This document shows, piece after piece, positions 7,601 through 15,227 of a DNA stretch of 25,917 bases. Position 1 is the stretch's first letter; every line of letters begins with the position of its first letter. The notes beneath the pieces were generated by a model that was given only the letters and a program-made list of their open reading frames with translations, did no database searches and was not told where the DNA came from. Source of the DNA: a virus. The stretch lies in the IMG/VR virus record IMGVR_UViG_3300044617_000866, positions 1 to 25,917 of that record; one strand, given 5' to 3'. Made by a program: the position numbers and the translations under genes.

Positions 7601-10506
7601 TTGAGCAGCAAATCTACAACCAGCAGAACAACGCGCTGCGTAACCCTCACGAAGTGCTCTCCTGGGGGCTGACCAACCGCAGTATGCAGCAGTACATGGA
7701 GTCGATTCCCTACAAGGGGTCGAACGCATGGAACCAATTCGTTACGTTCATCCGTGACTTGCTCGGTATTCCGGCCAAGGCGGACACGGCTCTGTCCGAA
7801 CTGCTGCGCGTAACCGACACTTTGCTTGATCTTACGGCGGAAGAAATCCAAGGCGCAGAGAAGGCGACCGGCAGACAGTTCGCCATGTCCTATGGCGCTC
7901 AGCAGATCATCGACGCCATGGGTCCGATCGAGCCCGAGCGCCTGCCTTGGTACAAGGCCATGGTGCAGGGCATCACGACCCAGCCCGGGGATCCGACCCT
8001 TGGCACCAAGTTCCGCGTCATGATGGCGGACTCGGCTGCGGCTGTGGAGCAGCGCCTCCAGGCTAAGTTCAACGGCGCCGTGCGGGACGCGTTGGGCAAC
8101 CTCAACCCCATGGGCGCACTGCGGCAGGCGCAGGACTACGTAAAACTCCTGCCGGAATACTTCCAGAAAGGCTCGATCGAGAAAGATCCGACGACCGGGC
8201 TGTGGAAGGTAGTCGAAAAGAAGGGCGTGCCGCCCCCGGTCGAAGTGTTTGCCGCCTTGGAGAAGTGGTCCAAGAAGAACGGCTACTCGATGGAAGGTGG
8301 TACCCGTGCGGCAAGCCGCATCCTCGAAGCCATGCGCTTGAAGGAGTTGCTGAAGTCCAACCAGACGAAGGGTACCGAGTTCGTTATCCACATGCCGGAG
8401 GCCGACATCGACGCCCTGGCAAAAGAATACAACGCCGACCCCGACCTGCAAGAGATCAGCACGCTGATGGACAAGGCCCGTATCGCCATGGTGGACAACA
8501 TGGTGGCCGTGGGGCGGCTGTCTAAGGCCGAGGGTGATGCGTGGAAGTCGGTAGTCAACTACGTGCCGTTTGACCGCATATCGGATGAGATCTCCTCGTT
8601 CGATCGCATCAAGAAACTGTCTGGCAAGGGCGTGGCACAGTTGGGCAAACTGCCAGAACTGGTCGGCTCCCTGGAGCGCCCGGTGGGCAACGTGTTCACC
8701 AACTACGCAAACACGCTCGGTTGGATGCTGCGGCAGACAACTAATGCCGACGCCACGCGCACCACGATCGAAGTCATGGAAAGCATGGGCTTGGCCAAGC
8801 CGCTTGGCACAACCACGCAGCACAAAGACAACACCGTCGGCGCGTACGTGGATGGAGAACTGCGGTTCTGGCAAGTGCCAAGCAAGTACGACGTGTTGGC
8901 ATTCAAGGATCTGACGCTGCCCAAGAGCGGGCTGATGAAGTTCCTCGGGGCGTTCTCCAACGTGCTGCGCACCACGGTTACTGCACTGCCGCCTTTCGCG
9001 CTCAAGCAGGTGGCGGACGACGTGCAGCGCGCCATCTTCACGTCAGGCGTTCGCAACCCGGGTCCCATGATCCGCATGGCTTTGACGAACTTCCCGAAGA
9101 TCGCCCTGGCCGAAATGCGCGGCATCAAGCATCCCATCGTGCGGGAACTGGGCGACCTGGGCCTGACCGGCGAGTACGACTTCCAACAGGGACGCCCTGC
9201 CGAGTCGCTGCTCAAAGAAGCGGGCTACATGAAGCGTGGCCGGTTCGAGACTTTGCTGCATCGACTGGATGGCATCACGCGAGCATCCGACATCGCGGTG
9301 CGCAAGGCCATCTACGATCAGACCAAGCGCGAGACGAACGACGAGTTGCTGGCCCAGGTGCGGGCCCGAGAGTTCATCAACTTCCGTCGGCGCGGAGCCA
9401 GTAACTTCGCCGCTTCGCTCACGTCCACCATCCCGTTCTTCAACGCCTACATCCAGGGTACCGACGTGCTGTACCGTGCGGCCACCGGCCAAGCGGCAGC
9501 ATCAGGGCTTGAAAGAACTGCCGCCCGTCGGCTGTTCTGGAGCCGCGCGGCCATGCTCACTGCGTTCGCTACGCTGTATGCCCTTGGCAAGTCCGACGAT
9601 GAGGACTACAAGGACATGGACCTGCGCACCCGGGACGGCAACTGGATCTTGGGTGACGGCCTGAAGATCGGGGTGCCGACCGAACTGGGCGCCATCTTCA
9701 AGGTGATCCCGGAGCGCATGGTCGAATACTACAAGCGCAAGGGTACGCCGGAGGAGCAGGAGGCCATGGAGGCTGTCCGCACCGCTGTGGCTTACATCGC
9801 GGAGCAATACTTCGGACGCGCCATGCCGATCCCGCAGGCTGCCAAGCCGCTGCTTGAGGCATGGACCAACTTCTCGTTCCTGACCATGCGCCCCCTGGAA
9901 GGCATCTTCCAGAAGGGCCAACTGCCCAGTGAGCGCCGCACGGCTACAACCAGTGAACTGGCAATCGCCATGGCAGGATTTAGTCGGGATATGGTTGGCG
10001 TTCAGATATCCCCAATCATGATCGACAACGTGCTGCGCGGGTACTTCGGCTCTACGGCGGCCATGGTCACCATGGCAACGGACAGCCTGCTGAACCCGAC
10101 GCGGGTCGATCGCCCCCTGCACAAGTACGCGTTGCTGTCGAACTACCTGTACGACCCGGTTGGCACCCGTCAACTCTCGGAGTTCTACGAAGAGCGCGAG
10201 AAGGTGGGGCAGATCAACGCTACGCTCAACGAGTTGGCAAAGACGGATCCCGTCCGCGCCGAAGCGTTCGCCGTGGAGAACGAAGACCGCCTCATGCTAG
10301 AACGGTCGATCAACGCTACGCTGAACCAGTTGAAAGACACCCGCGCGTACCGCAAGTATCTCAACAGCCCGATCGGGGCCGAAGAGATGCCCAAGGACGA
10401 GCGGGAGCGCGAACTGGAAGAGATCCGCAAGTTGGAGGCCGAACTCACCGGGTGGCTGCGAGAGGCCAAGACGGAGATCCGCAAAGCGGGTCGGATGGCG
10501 GTCTAG
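4651..10506 (+). CDS. Giant polyvalent virion protein, zincin motif + LPD38-like region, 1951 aa
   Basis: The start is 6 bases after the previous stop; its Shine-Dalgarno is weak. Order of parts: a short N-terminal MPDGRIARFEIPAGL module; an Ala/Gly-rich hydrophobic region (about 110-310) with glycine-zipper-like stretches such as GGALGAVAGRFG; Pro/Ala linkers near 315-340 and 545-625; charged coiled-coil near 630-780; a metalloprotease core with HELLH at 927-931 (zinc ligands H927/H931, catalytic E928) and NPHE at 998-1001, where E1001 is a plausible third ligand; and a C-terminal half with FTNYANTLGWMLRQ, IPFFNAYIQGTDVLYRA and a helical tail, which resembles large polyvalent protein domain LPD38. 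Position at the end of the virion block and the membrane-active-looking N-terminus suggest a protein ejected with the genome. The protease substrate is unknown. Its stop overlaps the stop of the opposing gene. Confidence 0.8.
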   Translation: MPIARFQMPDGRIARFEIPAGLSPEQAEQLIQAEVSAMPAAAPKAAPFSLRDVALSLGQGAVGGVKALTDVFGAGNVASETLERGQRALGEAMTPERQAELQRRAQMAKAAEEQGVGAEVSTALGGVAEAPLQSAAQAVGSFLPFMLAAPVGAAAKLLPATMKAINTVIGTAQGVGAVKGSIYDSVKERLISEGMPEQLAEQQAQAAQAYTGKNLEQIGLGGALGAVAGRFGAESLLSKAGAQQAAPGMLRRAGTAALAEAPTEAAQGGQERMAANIALQREGFNVPTFQGVAGQAAQEAAMGALGGAAVGAVRGPEVQPPPAPPAPPAPPAPAPAPAAPAVDLTKSYGELWKQREELRAAEKTPETEAVIGQLSQRIRELDIEGINTARQQKAQEQSDAEKAARSAFTQPGQQMEMREFLPPGGAQLATEVETEPTLREQRAEYRQDRRELREQGQMRLPFRYTGEGEPTSTTPPPAPRIYMPDIEAVGVPFKTAKDWFNRNVVNRTKEDVAALVQQDPSLVKGQGSRAKILRALLGPDVPAFKEAPRGAPTPTPVSAKPQPGGDQRGVGVPSAPPVAGPPAAAAPAAPKRPVAPRLAPVAPPAPAGVAGEGQQPLALTPAPAPAAPVEDTRTAAEVQTAIDSLRNKQRGLLLKSGKVPMPNSKARKAYDELETQVQELIPVYDRKAEEERQRDAAEMQRRLDEQQKKTAEGKRKAPPAAAPAPTKPTPPISEEMREPIGTSTFGMEEGEVEIRRGPQAELFPSSKAETRKRAEAADKREREAVEAEPPRATTPDGRQIELGLDTEVVRSEAVSPGGPESVTESVALAAIDRRPMIEVAQWAAKNLPDQDQRVIAQRVVVMLQRLAGMGVDLRPIEVTPAGYRLASGALGHADYQRNAGAPSTVTIRLNHPSNGAQSGVNEEILLHELLHAATFGAIELGRLPTAKGTAVEKATDDLYKVAEAVVQHYNQRARTLGAKGLTPFEQQIYNQQNNALRNPHEVLSWGLTNRSMQQYMESIPYKGSNAWNQFVTFIRDLLGIPAKADTALSELLRVTDTLLDLTAEEIQGAEKATGRQFAMSYGAQQIIDAMGPIEPERLPWYKAMVQGITTQPGDPTLGTKFRVMMADSAAAVEQRLQAKFNGAVRDALGNLNPMGALRQAQDYVKLLPEYFQKGSIEKDPTTGLWKVVEKKGVPPPVEVFAALEKWSKKNGYSMEGGTRAASRILEAMRLKELLKSNQTKGTEFVIHMPEADIDALAKEYNADPDLQEISTLMDKARIAMVDNMVAVGRLSKAEGDAWKSVVNYVPFDRISDEISSFDRIKKLSGKGVAQLGKLPELVGSLERPVGNVFTNYANTLGWMLRQTTNADATRTTIEVMESMGLAKPLGTTTQHKDNTVGAYVDGELRFWQVPSKYDVLAFKDLTLPKSGLMKFLGAFSNVLRTTVTALPPFALKQVADDVQRAIFTSGVRNPGPMIRMALTNFPKIALAEMRGIKHPIVRELGDLGLTGEYDFQQGRPAESLLKEAGYMKRGRFETLLHRLDGITRASDIAVRKAIYDQTKRETNDELLAQVRAREFINFRRRGASNFAASLTSTIPFFNAYIQGTDVLYRAATGQAAASGLERTAARRLFWSRAAMLTAFATLYALGKSDDEDYKDMDLRTRDGNWILGDGLKIGVPTELGAIFKVIPERMVEYYKRKGTPEEQEAMEAVRTAVAYIAEQYFGRAMPIPQAAKPLLEAWTNFSFLTMRPLEGIFQKGQLPSERRTATTSELAIAMAGFSRDMVGVQISPIMIDNVLRGYFGSTAAMVTMATDSLLNPTRVDRPLHKYALLSNYLYDPVGTRQLSEFYEEREKVGQINATLNELAKTDPVRAEAFAVENEDRLMLERSINATLNQLKDTRAYRKYLNSPIGAEEMPKDERERELEEIRKLEAELTGWLREAKTEIRKAGRMAV
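6282..6289 (+). promoter_or_regulatory. Full-length Shine-Dalgarno for the nested gene
   Basis: TAAGGAGG sits six bases before the GTG at 6296, inside the coding sequence of the polyvalent protein (codons for Phe-Lys-Glu-Ala). It is the best ribosome binding site I noticed in the window and is not needed by the host frame. Confidence 0.75.
6296..6508 (+). CDS. Overlapping nested gene, 70-aa helical protein inside the polyvalent gene
   Basis: This frame lies wholly within the 1951-aa gene, shifted by +1. It starts with GTG six bases after TAAGGAGG, a complete 8-base match to the 16S rRNA anti-Shine-Dalgarno. The protein is soluble-looking with two amphipathic helices: LSPEEISEAWAYLARL (13-28) and LSPLDWHLLHHLLQQELQE (45-63), separated by a Pro/Leu segment, and it ends SSPLH. 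By hand count, 61 of its 70 codons end in G or C (about 87%), against about 24 of 70 (34%) for the host frame over the same bases, while the host frame there is only a Pro/Ala linker. That is the pattern of a linker shaped by overprinting. The style resembles small aquatic-phage proteins ending in a similar helix, but this is from memory. Function unknown. Confidence 0.7.
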   Translation: MERQRQHLLVQNLSPEEISEAWAYLARLPSPDLPQPLLPPHLKDLSPLDWHLLHHLLQQELQERDSSPLH

Positions 10507-10754
10507 TTCATGCGCCAGACGCGCACCCCGTAGCGACCATACTCGCGCCGGGTGCGCAGTTCGACTATGTAGCCATGGTGCCGCACTGCGTCGCGTATGG
10601 CCCGCTTGACCTGTGCAATCGTGCCCGTGGTGGGCAGGAAGAACGACGCGCCAAGCGTCAGTTTCTCCCAGTAGACGTAGTACTCAACGTCCTGCACCAC
10701 CACTAAGCGAAAGTCATGCGGCTTGCCCGGTGGCTTGGCTTTGGTCCTGGGCAT
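10503..10754 (-). CDS. Hypothetical basic protein, 83 aa, last gene of the replication block
   Basis: ATG at 10754 (MPRTKAKPPGKPHDF) is chosen because the upstream part of the frame lies deeper inside the primase gene; a longer form starting at ATG 10805 is possible. Either way it overlaps the primase C-terminal codons (41 bases with this choice). The protein is basic, with a Pro/Lys-rich N-terminus, a beta-rich middle (RLVVVQDVEYYVYWEKL) and a C-terminal AIRDAVRHHGYIVELRTRR segment that could be a small nucleic-acid-binding fold. I do not recognise the family. Its TAG overlaps the TAG of the opposing polyvalent protein gene in a shared CTAG. Confidence 0.65.
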   Translation of the reverse strand: MPRTKAKPPGKPHDFRLVVVQDVEYYVYWEKLTLGASFFLPTTGTIAQVKRAIRDAVRHHGYIVELRTRREYGRYGVRVWRMN

Positions 10755-13608
10755 CGTCTTCGTTGGAAGTGAACGAGGTCTCGTCGATACCAAGCGCGGT
10801 GCCATCAATCACATAGCACCTGATGCACAGGCCAGACAGACCGCCCACTGCACCTGCACCGATACGCTTGGCAACGGCGGTGCCGTTGTGCTTGATCACG
10901 TTGATGGCTGTCAGGGCTCGGATGCTTTCCCGCACATCCACCTGCTTCTTGGTGAAGTGCGCGCGGAAGTCCGCCACCGTTATGAACAACTCCTTGGTAT
11001 CGGGCTCGTAGCGCATGCGCAGCACGTTGCGTGGGGACACGATCGGAGCCGTTGGCATAGCACCCTTGACGGGGCTGTTGATGACGAGCGCGTTAGCCAC
11101 GTTCTCGTTGATGAACGACGACAGGGTTTCCTGTGCCACCACAGTCGGGCCACCCACGCTGCTGATCTGAAGCGCCTTGTTTTGCCGCACCACTTCCAAG
11201 GCGTAGTTGTAGATGCGGTTGATCTCGATGTCGAACAGACCCAGTTTGCGGGCGATGAGCGCGGCAACGAATGCACAGGCCAGGACGCAGGAATAGAAAC
11301 GGTCGTTCTGCTCCAACGACAAAGCCGCGTCGATCTTGGCCTGCATGTCCTTGAGCGCCGCCAGAACGAGTTGCTGATTGGACACCACGTACTTGATGAA
11401 CACGGGGCCTGCCACCCCATAGTTCTCTGTCAGTTGCCCGAACAGCCGGTCCACATCGGCCTTGGCTACGTTGCGCAAACGCGGCACTTCGATTTCCAAC
11501 GTCCGCTTGAGTTCGCCGTCGGCGGTGCTTTTGAGTTGCGCCAACTTGTCAATCATCGACCCGTTAGAGGACGTGATAGTGATGGCATTCCACGTGGTGT
11601 TGTTGGTACGCAGTCGGTTGGTTTGCGACTCCATGCGGTGCCGATCCCGGCCCGTGGTAAAGCCGTAAGCCATAGACGACAACTCTTTGTCCTCCGCATT
11701 CGTGATCTCGTCCACGGTGTAGGCAATGCTGTTGAGCAAGCCGATGCGGTGCATCTTGGCAGCGTAGGTGTCGTCCTTGGTCATGAGCAGTTCGGACGGA
11801 TGCCCGAAGATGGAGTTCACCATCATCTGCACCGTGGTCTTACCCGACCCAGACTCGTTGGACTTCAAATGGATCAGGGCTCCCTTGACCGCCTCCCCGC
11901 CGATGAACTTCAGCAGCGGTGAGCCAAACCCAAAGAAGAAAGCCAGGGCGTGCGGCTCAAGCCCGGGCGTGTTGTAGAAGTTCGCCATTTCCTTCCACGC
12001 ATCGAGGGAGCCGCGCGGCACGAAAGCCGGGGCCAACTGCCGGATGCCACTGGCAGGGGGCGCCAGTTTGGTGCCGTCAGGGGTGTACTCCAGTTCCCCC
12101 ACCACGAACCCTTGCATGTCGGGAGTCCAGCCCATCTGGCTGCGGGTCTTGGATGCTGCGTACTGCGATTGCAGTTTGCGAATGCTTGACGCGAAGTAGG
12201 CCATGAGAATGTCCAGTTGTTTGCCGTAAGCGATTGCTCCGTTTTTGTTCAGAAGATCGCGCAGTGAATCTTTGGCGAACAGGTCTGTAACCTTGGCGTG
12301 GAACCTGCGCACACCGTCTTTGCGCATGTGCAGGTTGATCCCCACCAGTTCGCCGTCACCATCCCCGTGCAGGTCGGAATCAAAAAATCTACCCGTGATG
12401 TAGAGGTCGCTTGGGTAGACTTCAATGTCGATCGTTTCTTGGTCAACGACCGTGCGTTTGAACACGCCGCCGTTGGCGCCCCGGAAGTACGGGAAGGGGT
12501 AGGCCGGAATCTCTACAGTGACCTTGGCGTCTGGATCCTCGTCGCCTTCGGTCGAAACCTCCACCACGTAGGCGTCGTTGACCGGCGTAGATTCCTGCAC
12601 GATCTTGCCCAACACGATGGGGCTAGAGATCTGCTGCTTGCATCCCTTGCACTGCGCGGGGTTGTTGGTGCGATACCAGTCGCAGGTATAGGGGCCCTTG
12701 GTTTCGGACGCCTTCTTCTCGGTGGCTGCCGGGTTGTAGCCGGGGTGGGCCTTGGATACCTTGTGGATGGCTTGGCCGCCATCCACGCACCGCACCGCGA
12801 TCGACAGGACGCCCCGCCACAGCGGCTCTTCCAGGGTGGCTGCGTTCTGCACGGCGTGCGCCATCTGCGCACACCCGTTGCCCTTAACACTTAACCGTAC
12901 GATCTTTGCAAACTCACTGGGCGGGTGGTCTTCCGCTGCGAGGTCCTTGGTCACATCGTCCGTGCCAAACTGCTTGGCGGCAAAGATGGAACTGGCGGCC
13001 ACCACCGTACCCGTGGGCAGCGCCTTGAGGATGTCGTCGAGGGCCACAGGCTGCCCCTGGTAGACCATCAGTACCGGGCGCGGGAATGCCTCTTTGAAAT
13101 TCTGGGTGCCGGGAACACGCAGGATGCGGGCAGCGTCCGCAGTCACCGCAGGGTCGGCACCGAGGTTGTGCTGCTTGCACAGCGACTTGAGTCGCTTGGC
13201 GTGCTCCACCCAATCCTGGGCGGGCACATCTTCAGTCAGCGGCCAGTAGACATGCAGGCCACCGCCGGAGTTCACAATCGTGGGAAGTGGAAGCCCCGTG
13301 GTGTTGATGAACTGCCGCAGGTCTTTGGCGGCGTCCGCCTGGGTGGCGTAGGGCTTGTTGGGGCCTACGTCGAGGTCAAGGAAAAAGCACCGCAGGTAGA
13401 CAGCGTTTGCGGCTGTGCGTCCCAGTGCGGGGTCGTCGAAACTGGCTAGTGCGAAGTAGGCATCTGCGCCCTTGCTGCCTGCGGCTTGAGCCGCTGCATC
13501 GACATCAGCAATAGTTCCATGGAATGACGGCTTTACCTTTCCCCCCTTGATCGCCACAGCGCAGTACATGCCCTGCGTAGGCAATACGGAGTCGAGGAAG
13601 GAATGCAC
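10714..13608 (-). CDS. Primase-helicase fusion: AEP-like primase + DUF927-like ATPase, 964 aa
   Basis: GTG start with AGAGG a few bases upstream. Residues ~1-200 look like an archaeo-eukaryotic-type primase domain: FLDLD with acidic D78 and D80, NSGGGLHVYW with H119, and RVPGTQNFK near 164-172. A Cys cluster (C309, C320, C323) near the middle could bind zinc. Residues ~500-720 are a P-loop ATPase like DUF927/D5-type helicases: NESGSGKTT with K590, YTVDE with D633/E634, then a sensor-like TITSSNGS near 677-684. The first Walker A residue is Asn584 instead of the usual Gly/Ala. The expected role is primer synthesis and DNA unwinding at the fork, working with the family A polymerase and SSB candidate of the same block. 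The C-terminal ~230 residues are helical and unassigned. Domain order is clear; family names rest on motif recognition. Confidence 0.82.
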   Translation of the reverse strand: MHSFLDSVLPTQGMYCAVAIKGGKVKPSFHGTIADVDAAAQAAGSKGADAYFALASFDDPALGRTAANAVYLRCFFLDLDVGPNKPYATQADAAKDLRQFINTTGLPLPTIVNSGGGLHVYWPLTEDVPAQDWVEHAKRLKSLCKQHNLGADPAVTADAARILRVPGTQNFKEAFPRPVLMVYQGQPVALDDILKALPTGTVVAASSIFAAKQFGTDDVTKDLAAEDHPPSEFAKIVRLSVKGNGCAQMAHAVQNAATLEEPLWRGVLSIAVRCVDGGQAIHKVSKAHPGYNPAATEKKASETKGPYTCDWYRTNNPAQCKGCKQQISSPIVLGKIVQESTPVNDAYVVEVSTEGDEDPDAKVTVEIPAYPFPYFRGANGGVFKRTVVDQETIDIEVYPSDLYITGRFFDSDLHGDGDGELVGINLHMRKDGVRRFHAKVTDLFAKDSLRDLLNKNGAIAYGKQLDILMAYFASSIRKLQSQYAASKTRSQMGWTPDMQGFVVGELEYTPDGTKLAPPASGIRQLAPAFVPRGSLDAWKEMANFYNTPGLEPHALAFFFGFGSPLLKFIGGEAVKGALIHLKSNESGSGKTTVQMMVNSIFGHPSELLMTKDDTYAAKMHRIGLLNSIAYTVDEITNAEDKELSSMAYGFTTGRDRHRMESQTNRLRTNNTTWNAITITSSNGSMIDKLAQLKSTADGELKRTLEIEVPRLRNVAKADVDRLFGQLTENYGVAGPVFIKYVVSNQQLVLAALKDMQAKIDAALSLEQNDRFYSCVLACAFVAALIARKLGLFDIEINRIYNYALEVVRQNKALQISSVGGPTVVAQETLSSFINENVANALVINSPVKGAMPTAPIVSPRNVLRMRYEPDTKELFITVADFRAHFTKKQVDVRESIRALTAINVIKHNGTAVAKRIGAGAVGGLSGLCIRCYVIDGTALGIDETSFTSNEDDAQDQSQATGQAA

Positions 13609-13629
13609 GATACCTCTCGGGTAGAACGA

Positions 13630-13875
13630 TCAGGCGCGGTTCCAACGCGCCAGGATCTGCTTGATTTTTTCTTGGTGTCGCGCCCGTGGCTCAGACCTTC
13701 CGGTGAACCACGAGTACACGGTTGCCCGTGTGACGCCGATTCTTTCCGCCACGGCTGATACGGGGATCTCCCGTACCAAGCACTCGTGGACGAACTGAAA
13801 CATCAGGTCAGACAGGCAACCGTGTTCTACGGCTGCGACAAAGGAGGTGCTATACCCCCTGAGTCCTTTAGGCAT
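13630..13875 (-). CDS. Small helix-turn-helix DNA-binding protein, 81 aa
   Basis: ATG at 13875 overlaps the stop of the upstream ssDNA-binding candidate by 8 bases, so translation is probably coupled. Residues about 38-73 fit a Cro/C1 (XRE)-type HTH: VSAVAERIGVTRATVYSWF, followed by a basic TGRSEPRARHQEKIKQIL helix. The protein is little more than this domain with a ~35-residue helical N-terminus. Placed between the SSB candidate and the primase, it may regulate the replication block or take part in origin recognition; neither is shown by the sequence. No operator site is evident nearby. Confidence 0.8.
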   Translation of the reverse strand: MPKGLRGYSTSFVAAVEHGCLSDLMFQFVHECLVREIPVSAVAERIGVTRATVYSWFTGRSEPRARHQEKIKQILARWNRA

Positions 13876-14755
13876 CGTCGTCGGTGCCCCACTCGCTCAG
13901 AATGGAAGAGACGTCCTTCGGCGCGGCAGCGGGCTCGGCCTTCTTGGTGGTGCGCTTCACAGGCTCGGCCACTTTGGCTTCCTGCTGAACCGGGGCCTCC
14001 TTGAACGCGGCGGGCAGGGCGGGGGCGCTGCTACCCGTGTCGGACTTGGAGGGCACCATCTTGAAGTCGATGGCCTGACGTGCGTCGTCGGTCTGGCTCT
14101 GGGCCTTGGCTGAGTCCCACTCTTCACGGGTCAGCGGACGCACAGCGCGGAACTTCAGCACGGGGACAGCCTCGGACGTGTCGAAGCGGGCCTCGGTCAC
14201 GATGCCGGTGATGGGAATACCGTGACCGGCCAGGAACTTGCCGAAGGCTTGCAGGGGCATCTTGTCGCCATCGGGCTTGCCGAAATACGACTTGGCCGGG
14301 ATCGACATGCGGTAGATGTTGCCGGTGATGTCGTTCTCCAGAGCCACGGCCAGACGCTTGCTATAACGGCAGGCGCGGGACTTGCCCTCACCGGAGCCCT
14401 CGATGTTCTGGGGGCAAGTGGCGCAGGACGATGCTTGGGGGTTGGGCACCTCGGGGTTGGGCTTCTCGCCTTCGGCGGACCAGCAGGAGGGCTTGACGTC
14501 CTTGCCTTCCTCGTACTTCTCTGCATAGAAGGTACGCGTGATCCCCTTGCCCGCTGCGATCACCACAAGGTTCATGGAGCGATCTTCGTTCTTGGCAACC
14601 TCTTCGCCACCAACGATCATGCGCCACACACCCCCACGGATGGAGATCTGCTTGCCGCCGGAACTACCGGCGATGTCCTTGGTGGTGGAGTCTGCGGCTT
14701 CGCGCAGGTAATCGGGAACGACGGAACCAGACTTGAAGAGAGTGATGTTACTCAT
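13868..14755 (-). CDS. Putative phage ssDNA-binding protein with Cys cluster and acidic tail, 295 aa
   Basis: ATG at 14755 follows AAGGAA. The N-terminal ~170 residues are beta-rich (GGVWRMIVGG, SMNLVVIAAGKGITRTFYA) and carry C91, C111, C114 and C129, which could form a zinc site (CATC pair at 111-114). The centre has KRLAVALENDITGNIYRMSI. Residues ~230-280 are a Pro/Ala/Lys linker, and the protein ends in an acidic tail, SEWGTDDDA, the arrangement of a DNA-binding core plus acidic C-terminal protein-interaction tail seen in SSBs. Similar Cys-containing proteins occur in replication blocks of other phages, to my knowledge without firm function. It follows a probable coiled-coil partner and is coupled to the HTH gene. 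The SSB call is inference from fold style, tail and neighbours. Confidence 0.6.
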   Translation of the reverse strand: MSNITLFKSGSVVPDYLREAADSTTKDIAGSSGGKQISIRGGVWRMIVGGEEVAKNEDRSMNLVVIAAGKGITRTFYAEKYEEGKDVKPSCWSAEGEKPNPEVPNPQASSCATCPQNIEGSGEGKSRACRYSKRLAVALENDITGNIYRMSIPAKSYFGKPDGDKMPLQAFGKFLAGHGIPITGIVTEARFDTSEAVPVLKFRAVRPLTREEWDSAKAQSQTDDARQAIDFKMVPSKSDTGSSAPALPAAFKEAPVQQEAKVAEPVKRTTKKAEPAAAPKDVSSILSEWGTDDDA

Positions 14756-14774
14756 GTGATTTCCTTGAGTGAAG

Positions 14775-15161
14775 TTACTTGGCGCGGCGCACGGTGACGG
14801 AGTACCGTGAGTCCACGTTCATGCCTTGCGGCATCTTGTCAGGGTTCTCTTGGAGGAACTCCTTGAAGTTACCCTGGTGCACACGGCGCTCCAACAGTTC
14901 GGGGGCGTCGTGATCTTTGATGAACTGGTACATGCTATCCCAGTCCGATGTCCAGTAGCGGGTCTTGACCGTACGGGTAAACGAGCCATACTGGGTCTTG
15001 CCACCGTCCTGGCCGGTGTTCTTGCAGATCTCCAATAGAGATTCCTCAACGGCAGCGAGTTGCTCATCGAGTGCGGCTATCTCTTCTTCGTGCTGCTTGG
15101 TTTTGATTTCCTTGGCGTCGCGGATCTTGATGTAGACCTGCACAAGTTTGTTGGCGTCCAT
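14775..15161 (-). CDS. Conserved phage coiled-coil protein, 128 aa
   Basis: First gene after the promoter at 15196-15223; ATG at 15161 follows an AGGA a few bases upstream. Residues ~15-45 are charged and heptad-like (EIAALDEQLAAVEESLLEI), a likely coiled coil. The C-terminal half is compact: RYWTSDWDSMYQFIKDHDAP, then NFKEFLQENPDKMPQGMNV and a final SVTVRRAK strand. I know proteins of this form from phage replication regions as conserved but uncharacterised. The coiled coil and position recall nuclease-inhibitor (Gam-like) proteins, but no specific Gam motif is visible, so this is speculation. It lies 20 bases upstream of the SSB candidate. Confidence 0.75.
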   Translation of the reverse strand: MDANKLVQVYIKIRDAKEIKTKQHEEEIAALDEQLAAVEESLLEICKNTGQDGGKTQYGSFTRTVKTRYWTSDWDSMYQFIKDHDAPELLERRVHQGNFKEFLQENPDKMPQGMNVDSRYSVTVRRAK

Positions 15162-15195
15162 GATGATTCCTGTTGACTAGCGTTGATGTGATTGA

Positions 15196-15223
15196 AGTAT
15201 ACAGTGTTTAGTTTGGTCGTCAA
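15196..15223 (-). promoter_or_regulatory. Sigma70-like promoter for the SSB-primase transcript
   Basis: On the minus strand a TTGACG -35 box (15218-15223) and a TATACT -10 box (15196-15201) are separated by exactly 16 bases. This is the only substantial gap near these genes. The predicted start near 15189 would give a leader of about 27 bases ahead of the coiled-coil gene. It lies immediately after the stop of the SNF2-type helicase gene. It predicts transcription by unmodified host RNA polymerase of the coiled-coil, SSB-candidate, HTH, primase and 83-aa genes. Confidence 0.7.
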
Positions 15224-15227
15224 GGGG

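Noticed and set aside
10723-11922. 399-residue open frame on the plus strand opposite the primase C-terminal half
   Set aside because: Antisense shadow of the primase-helicase gene: His/Arg/Val-rich, no domain, no ribosome site.
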